Shown: in pieces, positions 49,955 through 59,026 of the stretch | Position numbering within the stretch: position 1 is the stretch's first letter | Layout: each line of letters starts with the position of its first letter | From: Marinobacter sp. F4216 | GTDB lineage: Bacteria; Pseudomonadota; Gammaproteobacteria; Pseudomonadales; Oleiphilaceae | Direction of reading: 5' to 3' | Assembly (NCBI RefSeq): GCF_019931195.1 | Contig: NZ_JAIOUO010000006.1 | Span: 186,001-250,000, forward strand | DNA length: 64,000 nucleotides | The notes under the pieces: generated by a model | The model's input: only the letters and a program-made list of their open reading frames with translations | Databases searched by the model: none | Told to the model about the DNA's origin: nothing | Program-made: the position numbers and the translations under genes

Positions 49955-51075
49955 GCACAGAAGTCCGTCTCGGTGATTTCCGGTGTTTTGCACAGGGCTT
50001 CCATGGCCAGTTCCACATCGGCCACATAGTACAGCGATGCCAGACCCAGCCGGTCCCGCCCCAGGTTATGAAACACCATACCAAAGGCAATATCGCCGGC
50101 GCTAAAACGCCCATGGTGGGTGGCGAAGTAATCGGCGGGTTTGCCCAGTTGCGGGTCGGTCAGCAGCGAGGTGACCCGCCCTGCACCGCCGTGGTAAGCC
50201 TGGATCAGCAACAAGTTAAACAGACGTTCCCGTTTTTGCTCCGGCAGGTGGCCAAAGCGTTCATTGAAGGCCGGTCGCAGGTTCCGCGCGTTCTGGTTGG
50301 TCAGGCGCAGTGCACAGTCGATTTGCGCCAGCCGGTGCCAGTAGTTCTTGGGCCGGATCTGGCAGTCGGACAGCGCCGTGGGCGACAGTTGCATGATGCC
50401 ACGGGCGTCTGCGGCCGAGTGGGCGCGTTGCTGGCCGCCGCTTTCAATCAGGATCTGTCCGGCCAGGTGCGGCAGCAGCCCGGGTGCGAGGTTGATCCGC
50501 TGCTGCTCCGCGCGGGTGCTGTAAACGTAGTTCAGCGCGTCGTGCAGGGAACCCGGCTCGGCCGACGAAGCAAAGGCCAGGTCGTCCCAGGCGCCCCACA
50601 ACCGGTAGGCGGGCGCTCGGCCAAGGTAGCGGGCCAGGGCTCTATCAAGGTCCACATGGGGTTGGTCGCAGGAGAGTGCGAAGGGATACCCCGTTTGTCC
50701 TTTGCCCCCCGGTACCCAGGTGTCAACCCGTTCGTCCTGGTGCAAGGAGCGCCGGGTATCGTTGAGCTGGGCCTGGGTTGCTTCCCGGGTGGCCTTGTCG
50801 GAGAGCCAGGCCAGAAACTGCCCGCGCATATCGAACAGGATGTGGCGGTCGCTTTCGGAGCAGTAGCCCGACTCTCGAAGGACCCAGTCGCGGATGGTCA
50901 GAATGTTGGTGTAGACACCCTGGCTGACCCAGTAGGGTGAGCTGCGCACGACCTGGGTCCAGTCCCGCTCCGAGTCGTCCGGGACGTCTGACTCCGCCGT
51001 GGCACACAGCGCCCACAAGGCGGTCAGGATGAAAAACAGACTCTGCTGTCGTAAGCTCAGGCGATTAGGGTCCAT
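49945..51075 (-). CDS. Lytic transglycosylase-like (SLT domain) exported protein
   Basis: 376 residues from the ATG at 51075 (GGATGGAG upstream), with a signal peptide (SLFFILTALWALCATAES). The C-terminal SLT domain has the catalytic Glu in LIESGGQQ followed by ADARGIMQLSPTAL and ALRLTNQNARNL, then LLLIQAYHGGAGRV. It should cleave peptidoglycan glycan strands in the periplasm. The N-terminal 190 residues are unassigned. It is followed, with overlap, by the TauE/SafE gene. Confidence 0.88.
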   Translation of the reverse strand: MDPNRLSLRQQSLFFILTALWALCATAESDVPDDSERDWTQVVRSSPYWVSQGVYTNILTIRDWVLRESGYCSESDRHILFDMRGQFLAWLSDKATREATQAQLNDTRRSLHQDERVDTWVPGGKGQTGYPFALSCDQPHVDLDRALARYLGRAPAYRLWGAWDDLAFASSAEPGSLHDALNYVYSTRAEQQRINLAPGLLPHLAGQILIESGGQQRAHSAADARGIMQLSPTALSDCQIRPKNYWHRLAQIDCALRLTNQNARNLRPAFNERFGHLPEQKRERLFNLLLIQAYHGGAGRVTSLLTDPQLGKPADYFATHHGRFSAGDIAFGMVFHNLGRDRLGLASLYYVADVELAMEALCKTPEITETDFCAWK

Positions 51076-51127
51076 ACGCGCTCCATCCCTGATATTCCAG
51101 GCGAGACAATAACAACCGGAACTGATC

Positions 51128-52618
51128 ATGAAGCAATCAGAATACCTGAGGTACGACGCAACAGCACTGGCTGATCTGATGAAACGCGGTGAGGTGAGCG
51201 CCCGAGAGGTATGTGAGGCGGCCATCGAACGTGCCACCCATGTGGATGGCACCCTGAACACCATCTGCCACCCACAGTTTAACGAGGCCAAGGGGCAGGG
51301 CTTTCCTGCTGAAGGGACTCTGGCCGGGGTGCCCATGCTGCTGAAGGACCTGGCCCAGGAACAGGAGGGGCATCCCTGCACTTATGGCAGCCGAGGTCTG
51401 GCGAAGAACATAGCGACCCGGGATTCGGAATTTGTCCGTCGGGTAAAAAACGGTGGCCTGGTGATTCTCGGGCGAACCGCTACCCCGGAATTCGGGCTCA
51501 AGGCCATTACCGAGTCCGCTCTGTGGGGCGCTTCCCGCAATCCCTGGGATACCGAGCTGACTCCCGGGGGCTCCAGTGGTGGTTCGGGCGCAGCGGTGGC
51601 GGCTGGCATCGTACCCGTGGCGGGGGCGAACGACGGCGGTGGTTCGATCCGGATTCCTGCTGCCTACAATGGATTGCTGGGGCTGAAACCCTCACGGGGG
51701 CGCATTTCCAGTGGCCCACAGGTTGGCGAGGCCTGGACCGGGGCATCGAGCGATCATGTGGTGACCCGGACCGTCAGGGACAGCGCCGCGATGCTCGACC
51801 TGCTCAGTGGCCCTGCCCCCGGCGACCCGTTCACTATCGCCCCACCGCCGGGCCGGTACTCCGAGCTTTTGCACCAGTCCCCCGGTCAGCTCCGGATTGG
51901 CGTCTTTACTTCGTCCCCTTACGACACCGAGGTTGCGCCGGAGTGTGTCGAGGCGGTTGAAGCCACCGCGAAAATGCTGGAAAACCTTGGCCACGTGGTG
52001 GAATACGCGCGGCCCGAATTCGACGGCATGGCCATGGCCCGCAGTTACCTGGGGCTCTATTGTGGCGAGGTTTCTGCCATGGTTGCGCGAGCCAGGGAGC
52101 AGTTCGGCGCCAACGAAGATGACTTCGAGCTGGATACCCGCCTGATCGCCATGCTGGGCGACAGCATGCCATTGTCCGAGTACGTTCGCCGGCGTCAGCG
52201 CTGGAACGATTTTGCCCGGGCACTCGGAGCGTTCTTTGATGGTTATGACATGTACCTGTGCCCGACCACCGGTCAGTTGCCGGCGCGTATCGGCGAAATG
52301 GATACCCCGGCAACCCTGAAAATGCTCGGTAAGCTGATGCTGGCCCTGCGAGCCGGCAAGCTGCTGCATGTGTCGGGACAGGTGGATCAGCTGGCCATGG
52401 AAAGCCTGGCGCGTACCCCCTTCACCCAGCTGGCCAATCTCACCGGCACGCCTGCCCTGTCCGTTCCTCTGCACTGGACCGAGTCTGGTCTGCCTGTGGG
52501 CGTGCAGTTTGGCGCTCCCCATGGAGACGAGGTCCGGCTATTGCAGCTGGCGGCTCAACTGGAGGAAGTCGCGCCCTGGTTTGGCCACTATGAGCGCCTG
52601 GAACAAAAATTTGTCTGA
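51128..52618 (+). CDS. Amidase (amidase signature family)
   Basis: 496 residues. The Ser-Ser-Lys triad of the amidase signature family is visible: Lys in GVPMLLKDLAQE, then TPGGSSGGSGAAVAAGIVPV and the nucleophile region GANDGGGSIRIPAAYNGLLG. The Cys-less LPVGVQFGAPHGDEVRLLQLA near the end is typical. There are no gatB/gatC partners, so it is not the tRNA amidotransferase. It should hydrolyse a small amide, of unknown identity. Confidence 0.93.
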   Translation: MKQSEYLRYDATALADLMKRGEVSAREVCEAAIERATHVDGTLNTICHPQFNEAKGQGFPAEGTLAGVPMLLKDLAQEQEGHPCTYGSRGLAKNIATRDSEFVRRVKNGGLVILGRTATPEFGLKAITESALWGASRNPWDTELTPGGSSGGSGAAVAAGIVPVAGANDGGGSIRIPAAYNGLLGLKPSRGRISSGPQVGEAWTGASSDHVVTRTVRDSAAMLDLLSGPAPGDPFTIAPPPGRYSELLHQSPGQLRIGVFTSSPYDTEVAPECVEAVEATAKMLENLGHVVEYARPEFDGMAMARSYLGLYCGEVSAMVARAREQFGANEDDFELDTRLIAMLGDSMPLSEYVRRRQRWNDFARALGAFFDGYDMYLCPTTGQLPARIGEMDTPATLKMLGKLMLALRAGKLLHVSGQVDQLAMESLARTPFTQLANLTGTPALSVPLHWTESGLPVGVQFGAPHGDEVRLLQLAAQLEEVAPWFGHYERLEQKFV

Positions 52619-52743
52619 CGGGGGTTGTGATCTGCTCGGCAAAACTCCACGTTTATCTTTGAGTACGTATCAGGCTATGCTGTTTATAAGGAAGGGGTGT
52701 TCCTTCCTTCAGACCCTGATGGCATCGAGGAGGCGAGCGTCTT

Positions 52744-53343
52744 ATGAACCAACCGATGGCAATCGATGATGTGGTGTCCGTTGCACAAGCCGAAGCCATG
52801 GGGGAGCTGGACGCCCCGATGATGGCGATTGTGCTGTCCAATGAACAAAGCTACGACCTGCCCATTAACTCTCTGGAAACCGATGCCGACAAAGCCCGCT
52901 GGGGGCTGATTCTGCGCGCCGCGCGGGAACACGTCGAAGCAGACGCCGTCGCTGTGCTTTACCCGGCGTGGACCACCATCCGTCAGAAAGACAAAGACAA
53001 GGCCGCCGAAACTGAAGCTGCGGCCGAGGATACGGATGGGCAGGAGCCCATCGATACCCTGTTTGTCCAGCTTCACACCCGGGACAAGGTATACTGGCGG
53101 GGCTTCGAGCAGATCCGTGATCCCAAGCACCAGCGCATCATCGGATTCCGCGGCATCAAGGCGCTGTCGTCCGATTACCTTCGGGACGAGGCACCCTCCA
53201 TTGCCAGCTGGCTGAGCACCCTGTTCGAGCCGCTGCCGGAAGAAGGTGAGGAAACCGAGGTTGACCGCGAACTGGCCAACCTGCTGGAAGAGCCGGAGGT
53301 GAGTGCGGCACTGTACCCCCGGCAGATGCGCGCCCTGCACTAG
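52744..53343 (+). CDS. Hypothetical cytoplasmic protein
   Basis: 199 residues, well-placed GAGGAGGCGAG before the ATG. No signal peptide or membrane helix. A compact N-terminal domain (about 1-90) is followed by an acidic, Glu/Ala-rich linker (KDKAAETEAAAEDTDGQE) and a second part (PIDTLFVQLHTRDKVYWRGFE; HQRIIGFRGIKALS). I do not recognise a family. The two-part layout suggests a linker between two folded units. It stands alone between the amidase and metNIQ. Confidence 0.7.
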   Translation: MNQPMAIDDVVSVAQAEAMGELDAPMMAIVLSNEQSYDLPINSLETDADKARWGLILRAAREHVEADAVAVLYPAWTTIRQKDKDKAAETEAAAEDTDGQEPIDTLFVQLHTRDKVYWRGFEQIRDPKHQRIIGFRGIKALSSDYLRDEAPSIASWLSTLFEPLPEEGEETEVDRELANLLEEPEVSAALYPRQMRALH

Positions 53344-53627
53344 GCAGGGCATGTTTCGCCAGCATCAGAGGCCGGCGAGTTCTCCGGATGGCTCTTACGA
53401 ATGGTGGCCGGATAATTCCGGCAGATAAACCCCAATAGACAAATCGGGGGCTGGTCCGCAGCTCCCGTCTTTACCTCCTGGACACCTTTCCCCTTTCTGT
53501 TTTGCCCGTTTAACGGTCCTGGTACGGGCAACTACCCACATTCCACACGGTGCCCGGATTCAGGTTTGGTGCCCAAATAGTCTATAATCCCTGCCCTTTT
53601 TAACGCTGCACCCACAAGGCGCTGAAC
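53344..53627 (+). promoter_or_regulatory. Intergenic region with metN promoter
   Basis: This region of 284 bases contains TATAAT at 53583-53588 as the likely -10 box of metNIQ, with a poor -35 (TTCAGG, 53559-53564, 18-base spacer). MetJ boxes or a SAM riboswitch were looked for and not convincingly found. Confidence 0.5.
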
Positions 53628-54635
53628 GTGATTGTATTTGACCAGGTACAGAAGTCGTATCAGGTCGGGGGGCGGGCGATCCCCGCGCTGCATCCGACTG
53701 ATCTGACCATTGAAACCGGCGAAGTGTTTGGCATCGTTGGCCATTCCGGCGCCGGCAAGTCGACGCTGGTGCGTCTGATCAACCTGCTGGAACGGCCCAC
53801 CGGTGGCCGCATTCTGATTGATGGCGAAACCATCAACGATTACGGCTCCGCCGATCTCCGGGCCTTCCGCCGCAAGGTGGGGATGATCTTCCAGCACTTC
53901 AATTTGCTGTCCTCCAAGACGGTGGCCGAAAACATTGCGTTTCCGATGAAGCTGGCGGGCATCTACTCGAAGTCCGAAATCACTGAACGGGTGCAGGAAT
54001 TGCTGGCCCGGGTAAGCCTGTCGGACCATGCCAACAAGTACCCGTCCCAGTTATCCGGTGGCCAGAAGCAGCGCGTCGGCATCGCCCGGGCCCTGGCCTG
54101 CCGTCCGACGATTCTGCTGTGTGATGAGGCCACCAGTGCCCTCGATCCGCAGACCACCCAGTCGGTGTTGAAACTGCTGGCGGACATCAACAGGGAACTG
54201 GGACTGACCATCGTTCTGATCACCCACGAAATGGACGTGGTTCGCCGTGTCTGTGACCGTGTTGCGGTGATGGACGCCGGCCGTGTGGTGGAAATGGGGC
54301 CGGTGAGCGACGTGTTCCTGCATCCCCAGCATCCGACGACCCGAGACTTTGTCTTCGAAAGCGAAAGCATCGATCGGGACGAGCTTCAGGAAGATCTGAG
54401 CAAGGCGGAAGGTCGTATCCTGCGCCTGACGTTCAAAGGGGATGCCACCTACAAACCCCTGCTGGGCCGGGTCGCCCGGGAAGCCGGTGTGGACTTCAGC
54501 ATCCTGTCCGGACGGATCGACCACATCAAGGATCGCCCCTACGGCCAGCTGACGCTATCGCTGGTGGGCGGCGATCTGGATGTGGCCATGAGCGCCTTTG
54601 AAGCCGCCGATGTACACGTGGAGGTATTGCGCTGA
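53628..54635 (+). CDS. metN: Methionine ABC transporter ATP-binding protein
   Basis: 335 residues, start GTG with AAGG upstream. Walker [14 protein letters not shown], signature [16 protein letters not shown], Walker [15 protein letters not shown] and H-loop [12 protein letters not shown]. The C-terminal NIL domain (from about 245) is the methionine-binding regulatory module that gives trans-inhibition of the MetNI transporter. The operon metN-metI-metQ is complete. The metI start overlaps its stop by one base. Confidence 0.96.
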   Translation: MIVFDQVQKSYQVGGRAIPALHPTDLTIETGEVFGIVGHSGAGKSTLVRLINLLERPTGGRILIDGETINDYGSADLRAFRRKVGMIFQHFNLLSSKTVAENIAFPMKLAGIYSKSEITERVQELLARVSLSDHANKYPSQLSGGQKQRVGIARALACRPTILLCDEATSALDPQTTQSVLKLLADINRELGLTIVLITHEMDVVRRVCDRVAVMDAGRVVEMGPVSDVFLHPQHPTTRDFVFESESIDRDELQEDLSKAEGRILRLTFKGDATYKPLLGRVAREAGVDFSILSGRIDHIKDRPYGQLTLSLVGGDLDVAMSAFEAADVHVEVLR

Positions 54636-55309
54636 TGGAACTGCTGACGGAACTGTTGAGTAACGTGGACTGGCCGGAAATCGGCTGGGCCAGCTGGGAC
54701 ACCCTGGTGATGGTGGGCATGTCCCTGCTGTTCAGCGTAGTCATTGGCCTGCCCATTGGCGTGTTGCTGTTCCTGACCGGCAAACGCCAGCTGCTGGAAC
54801 AGCCGGTGGCCTATGCGGTGTTGTCGTTCGTGGTGAATGTGCTGCGTTCGGTACCGTTTATCATCCTGCTGATTGTGATGATTCCGTTCACGGTGATGCT
54901 GATCGGTACCTCGCTGGGCGTGGCCGGCGCCATACCGCCGCTGGTGGCCGGTGGTGCGCCGTTCTTCGCCCGGCTGGTGGAAACCTCCCTGCGGGAAGTG
55001 GACCGGGGCATTATCGAGGCAACCCAGGCCATGGGCGCGAGCGTCAAACAGATAGTGTTTGGTGCCCTGTTGCCGGAGGCCCTGCCGGGCATCATTGCCG
55101 GTATTACCGTGACCGCCATTACCCTGGTGTCCTACGCGGCCATGTCCGGCGTCATCGGCGGTGGTGGCCTGGGTGATCTGGCCATCCGGTTCGGATACCA
55201 GCGCTTCCAGACTGATGTCATGGTCATTACCGTGGCACTGCTGGTCATTTTCGTACAAGTGCTGCAGATGGTTGGCGACCGTCTGGTGCTTTATTTCAGC
55301 CGAAAGTAA
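54635..55309 (+). CDS. metI: Methionine ABC transporter permease
   Basis: 224 residues with five membrane helices, the normal MetI length. The EAA loop is REVDRGIIEATQAMGASVKQIVFGALLPEALPG, and GLPIGVLLFLT lies early. It pairs with two MetN subunits and takes up D- and L-methionine. metN and metI share one base at their junction, and metQ starts 17 bases after metI. Confidence 0.96.
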   Translation: MELLTELLSNVDWPEIGWASWDTLVMVGMSLLFSVVIGLPIGVLLFLTGKRQLLEQPVAYAVLSFVVNVLRSVPFIILLIVMIPFTVMLIGTSLGVAGAIPPLVAGGAPFFARLVETSLREVDRGIIEATQAMGASVKQIVFGALLPEALPGIIAGITVTAITLVSYAAMSGVIGGGGLGDLAIRFGYQRFQTDVMVITVALLVIFVQVLQMVGDRLVLYFSRK

Positions 55310-55326
55310 TAACACTGGAGAGAATC

Positions 55327-56109
55327 ATGAACGTGAAAAAGACATTGGCCGCATTCGCCGCAACCCTGACGTTTTCCGCGGCGGTTTCCGCCGAGGAGCT
55401 GTCGGTGGCGGCGACGCCGGTTCCCCATGCCGAGATCCTGGAATTCGTGAAGCCGGCTCTGGCTGAGCAGGGCGTTGAGCTGGACGTGAAAGTGTTCACC
55501 GACTACATCCAGCCGAACATCCAGGTGGCCCAGGAGCGTATGGATGCCAACTTCTTCCAGCACCAGCCGTACCTGACCGAATTCAATGCCGGCCGCGGTA
55601 CCGACCTGGTGAGCGTAACCGGTGTGCACGTTGAGCCGTTCGGCGCCTACTCCAGCAAGATCGAATCTCTGGACGAGCTGGCCGAAGGTGCCGTGGTGGC
55701 GATTCCCAACGATCCGACCAACGGCGGCCGTGCCCTGCTGCTGCTCCAGAAGGCCGGCCTGATCACCCTGGAAGACGCCAGCAAGATCACCGCCACGCCG
55801 CGTGATATCGCTGACAACCCGAAGGACCTGGACTTCAAGGAACTGGAAGCGGCGACCCTGCCGCGTATCCTGGGCCAGGTGGATCTGGCGCTGATCAACA
55901 CCAACTACGCGCTGGAAGCGGGCTTGAACCCGACGGAAGACGCCCTGGTGATCGAAGGCTCTGACTCACCATACGTCAATATCCTGGTGGCTCGTCCGGA
56001 CAACAAGGACAGTGATGCCATGAAGAAACTGGCCGAGGCCCTGGCCAGCGACGAGGTGAAGCAGTTCATCATGGACAAATACGAAGGTGCCGTGGTTCCG
56101 GCCAACTGA
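55327..56109 (+). CDS. metQ: Methionine-binding protein (NLPA family)
   Basis: 260 residues with a signal peptide (TLAAFAATLTFSAAVSAEE) without a lipobox Cys, unlike many MetQ lipoproteins. It may thus be soluble in the periplasm. The NLPA fold is clear: LSVAATPVPHAEILEFVKPALAEQG, FFQHQPYLTEFNAGRG, GAYSSKIESLDEL, and IPNDPTNGGRALLLLQKAGLI. GGAG precedes the ATG. A strong bidirectional terminator follows. Confidence 0.96.
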   Translation: MNVKKTLAAFAATLTFSAAVSAEELSVAATPVPHAEILEFVKPALAEQGVELDVKVFTDYIQPNIQVAQERMDANFFQHQPYLTEFNAGRGTDLVSVTGVHVEPFGAYSSKIESLDELAEGAVVAIPNDPTNGGRALLLLQKAGLITLEDASKITATPRDIADNPKDLDFKELEAATLPRILGQVDLALINTNYALEAGLNPTEDALVIEGSDSPYVNILVARPDNKDSDAMKKLAEALASDEVKQFIMDKYEGAVVPAN

Positions 56110-56134
56110 GTTCGCGTCTTGATTGAACGGGCAT

Positions 56135-56170
56135 AAAAAAGCCGGGCGGTAACCACCGCCCGGCTTTTTT
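56135..56170. terminator. Bidirectional intrinsic terminator between metQ and the peroxiredoxin gene
   Basis: GCCGGGCGGT (56141-56150) pairs with ACCGCCCGGC (56155-56164) over a 4-base loop. Six A precede (56135-56140) and six T follow (56165-56170), so it can end both the met operon and the convergent peroxiredoxin transcript. Confidence 0.95.
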
Positions 56171-56189
56171 CGTTCAAGCGCGGATGAAT

Positions 56190-56843
56190 TTAGTCGCCGC
56201 TCCAGTTGGCCTTCGGATCCGGTGTCATGCGCAGGTAGGATTTCACCGCCTTGTAGCCTTTCGGGAAGCGTTGCTTGATTTCGTCCTCGTCCTGCAGCGA
56301 GGGCACGATCACCACGTCTTCACCCCGCTGCCAGTTGCCGGGAGTGGCCACCTTGTGGTCTTCGGTCAGCTGCAGTGAATCGACCACCCTCAGCACCTCG
56401 TTGAAGTTGCGCCCGGTGCTAGCCGGATAGGTAATCGTCAGGCGCACCTTCTTGTTCGGATCGATTACGAACAGGGAGCGCACGGTCAGGCTGTCGTTGG
56501 CGTTCGGGTGGATCATGTCGTAGAGCTCGGACACCTTCCGGTCGTGATCGGCAATGATCGGAAAGTTCACCGTGCAGCCCTGGGTCTCGTTGATATCCGA
56601 GATCCATTCCTTGTGGGAATCCACCGGGTCCACGCTCAGCGCGATGGCTTTCACGTTGCGTTTGGCAAACTCGTCTTTGAGTTTGGCGGTCAGGCCCAGT
56701 TCGGTGGTGCACACCGGAGTGAAGTCTGCCGGATGGGAAAACAGGATCCCCCAGCTATCCCCCAGCCAGTCATGGAAGGAGATCTGGCCTTCGGTGGAGT
56801 CCTGAACGAAATCCGGTGCGGTGTCTCCCAAACGTATACTCAT
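56190..56843 (-). CDS. Peroxiredoxin (1-Cys, AhpC/TSA, Prx6-like)
   Basis: 217 residues from the ATG at 56843 (AAGGAGGAG upstream); an earlier start in frame at 56879 is rejected because this ribosome binding site would be inside the gene. The peroxidatic Cys is in SHPADFTPVCTTELG. No C-terminal resolving Cys is seen, in line with the Prx6 class. It reduces hydrogen peroxide and organic or lipid hydroperoxides in the cytoplasm. It is a single gene with the shared terminator downstream. Confidence 0.94.
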   Translation of the reverse strand: MSIRLGDTAPDFVQDSTEGQISFHDWLGDSWGILFSHPADFTPVCTTELGLTAKLKDEFAKRNVKAIALSVDPVDSHKEWISDINETQGCTVNFPIIADHDRKVSELYDMIHPNANDSLTVRSLFVIDPNKKVRLTITYPASTGRNFNEVLRVVDSLQLTEDHKVATPGNWQRGEDVVIVPSLQDEDEIKQRFPKGYKAVKSYLRMTPDPKANWSGD

Positions 56844-56972
56844 AAACTGTGCTCCTCCTTGGTTTGCCTCAAGTGGCACTGAATGGACAGACCGGCACCA
56901 TGGGACAGCGCCGGTCCGTTTTTCCTGTTCCTGTTAACCACCATGGGCTCGCCCACTGTGAAAACAAGGGGG

Positions 56973-58343
56973 CTACTGGCTCTGGCCCACCGACCTCTGG
57001 GCATCGAAATATTCCCGGGTCAGCTTGAAAACCACCGGACTGAGCAATGCCAGGGCAATCAGGTTGGGCAGGGCCATCATGGCATTCAGGGTGTCGGCAA
57101 TCAGCCAGACAATACCAAGGTTCAGGCTGGCTCCCACGGGAATGGCCAGAATCCACGCAATCCGGTAGGGCACGATGGCTTTGACGCCGAACAGGAACTC
57201 GATACATCGCTCGCCGTAAAACGACCAGCCCAGGATGGTGGTGAAGGCGAAGATCGCCAGGGCAATGGCCACCAGGTAATTGCCGACGCCGGGCAGGGCT
57301 TCGGCAAACGCCATGGAGGTGAGTTCGGCACCCGAGACGCCGGAGGTCCAGACGCCCGAGGTGATGATCACCAGGCCGGTAATGGTGCAGATGATGATGG
57401 TGTCAATGAAGGTGCCCAGCATGGCCACCAGCCCCTGATTGATCGGGTTCCTGGTCTGTGCTGCCGCGTGGGCAATGGGGGCGGAGCCGAGGCCTGCCTC
57501 GTTGGAAAAGATACCCCGGGCAACCCCGAAGCGGATCGCGGCCCACACCGCAGCCCCGGCGAAGCCACCTTCGGCCGCAATGGGGGTGAAGGCGTGTTGG
57601 ATGACCATGCCGATGGCGGCGGGAATCTCGGCCACGTTGATCGCCAGAACGGTCAGGCCAGCCAGCAGGTAGGAAATCGCCATCAGCGGCACCAGTGCAC
57701 TGGCAACGTGACCTATGCGGCGGATCCCACCGATCAGCACGGCTCCCACCAACACCATCAGAATCACGCCGCTCAGCCAGTGGGGCATTCCAAAGTTGGC
57801 CTCCATGACATCGGCCACCGAGTTGGCCTGCACCGTGTTGCCAATGCCGAACCCGGCGATGGCGGCAAATACCGCGAACAAAACGCCCATCCACGCCCAC
57901 TTCTTGCCCAGTCCGTTGCGGATGTAATACATCGGCCCGCCGACATGGTTGCCCTTCTCGTCCACCTCACGGAAGCGCACCGCCAGAACGGCCTCCGAGT
58001 ACTTGGTGGCCATGCCCACCAGGGCCGTCAGCCACATCCAGAACAGGGCGCCCGGGCCGCCAAGGAACACGGCCGTCGCCACACCGGCAATGTTACCCGT
58101 GCCCACAGTCGCCGACAGGGCCGTCATCAGGGCCTGGAAAGGGGGGATTTCACCCTCGCTCTCAGCCCCGGCAGCGGACGATCGTCCCTGCCACATCAGT
58201 TTGAAGCCGGTGCCGAGCTTCAGTATCGGCATGAGTTTCAGGCCAAGACTTAAAAACAGGCCGACGCCCAGAATCATGACCAGCATGGGTGGGCCCCATA
58301 CCAGGCCGTTAATGTCTGAAATGAAGTTTGAAATTGTGTCCAC
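56973..58343 (-). CDS. Sodium:alanine/glycine symporter (AGCS family)
   Basis: 456 residues from a GTG at 58343 with GGAG upstream. Reading from a more distant start would add about 70 residues that do not resemble the family. Diagnostic AGCS blocks are LSATVGTGNIAGVATAVFLGGPG, KYSEAVLAVRFREVD, and GGPMYYIRNGLG, and helix repeats continue to the C-terminus. It imports L-alanine, D-alanine or glycine with Na+, fitting a marine sodium economy. Confidence 0.93.
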   Translation of the reverse strand: MDTISNFISDINGLVWGPPMLVMILGVGLFLSLGLKLMPILKLGTGFKLMWQGRSSAAGAESEGEIPPFQALMTALSATVGTGNIAGVATAVFLGGPGALFWMWLTALVGMATKYSEAVLAVRFREVDEKGNHVGGPMYYIRNGLGKKWAWMGVLFAVFAAIAGFGIGNTVQANSVADVMEANFGMPHWLSGVILMVLVGAVLIGGIRRIGHVASALVPLMAISYLLAGLTVLAINVAEIPAAIGMVIQHAFTPIAAEGGFAGAAVWAAIRFGVARGIFSNEAGLGSAPIAHAAAQTRNPINQGLVAMLGTFIDTIIICTITGLVIITSGVWTSGVSGAELTSMAFAEALPGVGNYLVAIALAIFAFTTILGWSFYGERCIEFLFGVKAIVPYRIAWILAIPVGASLNLGIVWLIADTLNAMMALPNLIALALLSPVVFKLTREYFDAQRSVGQSQ

Positions 58344-58494
58344 GGGAATCTCCAGGCGTCGAGGGTGGGAATCAGAACTGCCCGAATCCAATGAGTGTAG
58401 GTCATAACCGCTGCCTGTAAACCGACCCAGCGGCGGCCCGGGCGCCGGCAGGGCGGATATCCGCGGGCTTTTTGTTTTCCTTTCTACAGGGCAT

Positions 58495-58529
58495 TGCCTA
58501 TGTTTATAGGCACGGACCCTCCCCGGGTC
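58495..58529 (+). promoter_or_regulatory. Two adjacent dyads upstream of the CBS gene
   Basis: TGCCTAT-GTTT-ATAGGCA (58495-58512) and GACCC-TCCCC-GGGTC (58515-58529) lie head to tail 30 to 70 bases before the CBS protein start. They could be an operator or leader hairpins. No promoter boxes were assigned. Confidence 0.35.
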
Positions 58530-58561
58530 TGGTTGTTTAATAAAAGCAAGGAGAAACACTC

Positions 58562-58996
58562 ATGCGCTCAGTGAAAGTCTCGGATGTCATGTGGAATCAC
58601 ATTGAGCCCATTCGGTGTGGCACGCCGCTGACCCGTGTGGTGAAAACGTTGCTGCAAAACCACGTATCGGGCCTGCCGGTGGTGGACGAACAGCGGCGTG
58701 TGCTGGGCTTTGTCTCTGAGCAGGACTGTATCCACGCCCTCCTCGTCAGTAGCTATCACTGCGAGGGTGATCCGATCGTCGACGATGTGATGTTCCGGGA
58801 ACCGGTTACCATTACGGCTGAAATGGCGGTGGTGGATCTGGCCCAGAACCTCGGGGCCGGCAAACCCAAGGTCTATCCGGTGGTGGACCATGGCAAATTG
58901 ATCGGCATTGTCACCAGGACCGCGATCCTCGCGGAGTTCGCCCGTGTCGGTTGCGGCGTGGAACTGCCCAAGTACGCCAACGCCGACGACGATTGA
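58562..58996 (+). CDS. Two-CBS-domain protein
   Basis: 144 residues, essentially a pair of CBS domains: MRSVKVSDVMWNHIEPIRCG, then VSGLPVVDEQRRVLGFVSEQD, then VDDVMFREPVTITAEM, and VYPVVDHGKLIGIVTRTAIL. Such stand-alone proteins bind adenosyl ligands (AMP, ATP, SAM) and regulate partner enzymes. AAGGAGA precedes the ATG. The S-formylglutathione hydrolase gene starts 30 bases after it, possibly in the same transcript. Confidence 0.92.
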   Translation: MRSVKVSDVMWNHIEPIRCGTPLTRVVKTLLQNHVSGLPVVDEQRRVLGFVSEQDCIHALLVSSYHCEGDPIVDDVMFREPVTITAEMAVVDLAQNLGAGKPKVYPVVDHGKLIGIVTRTAILAEFARVGCGVELPKYANADDD

Positions 58997-59026
58997 TCAG
59001 CCCCTATTCCCAATTCGGAGAATCCC

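Noticed and set aside
56883..58253. Plus-strand frame of 456 codons opposite the AGCS symporter
   Set aside because: Gly/His/Gln-rich shadow without a membrane pattern; the minus strand has clear AGCS motifs.
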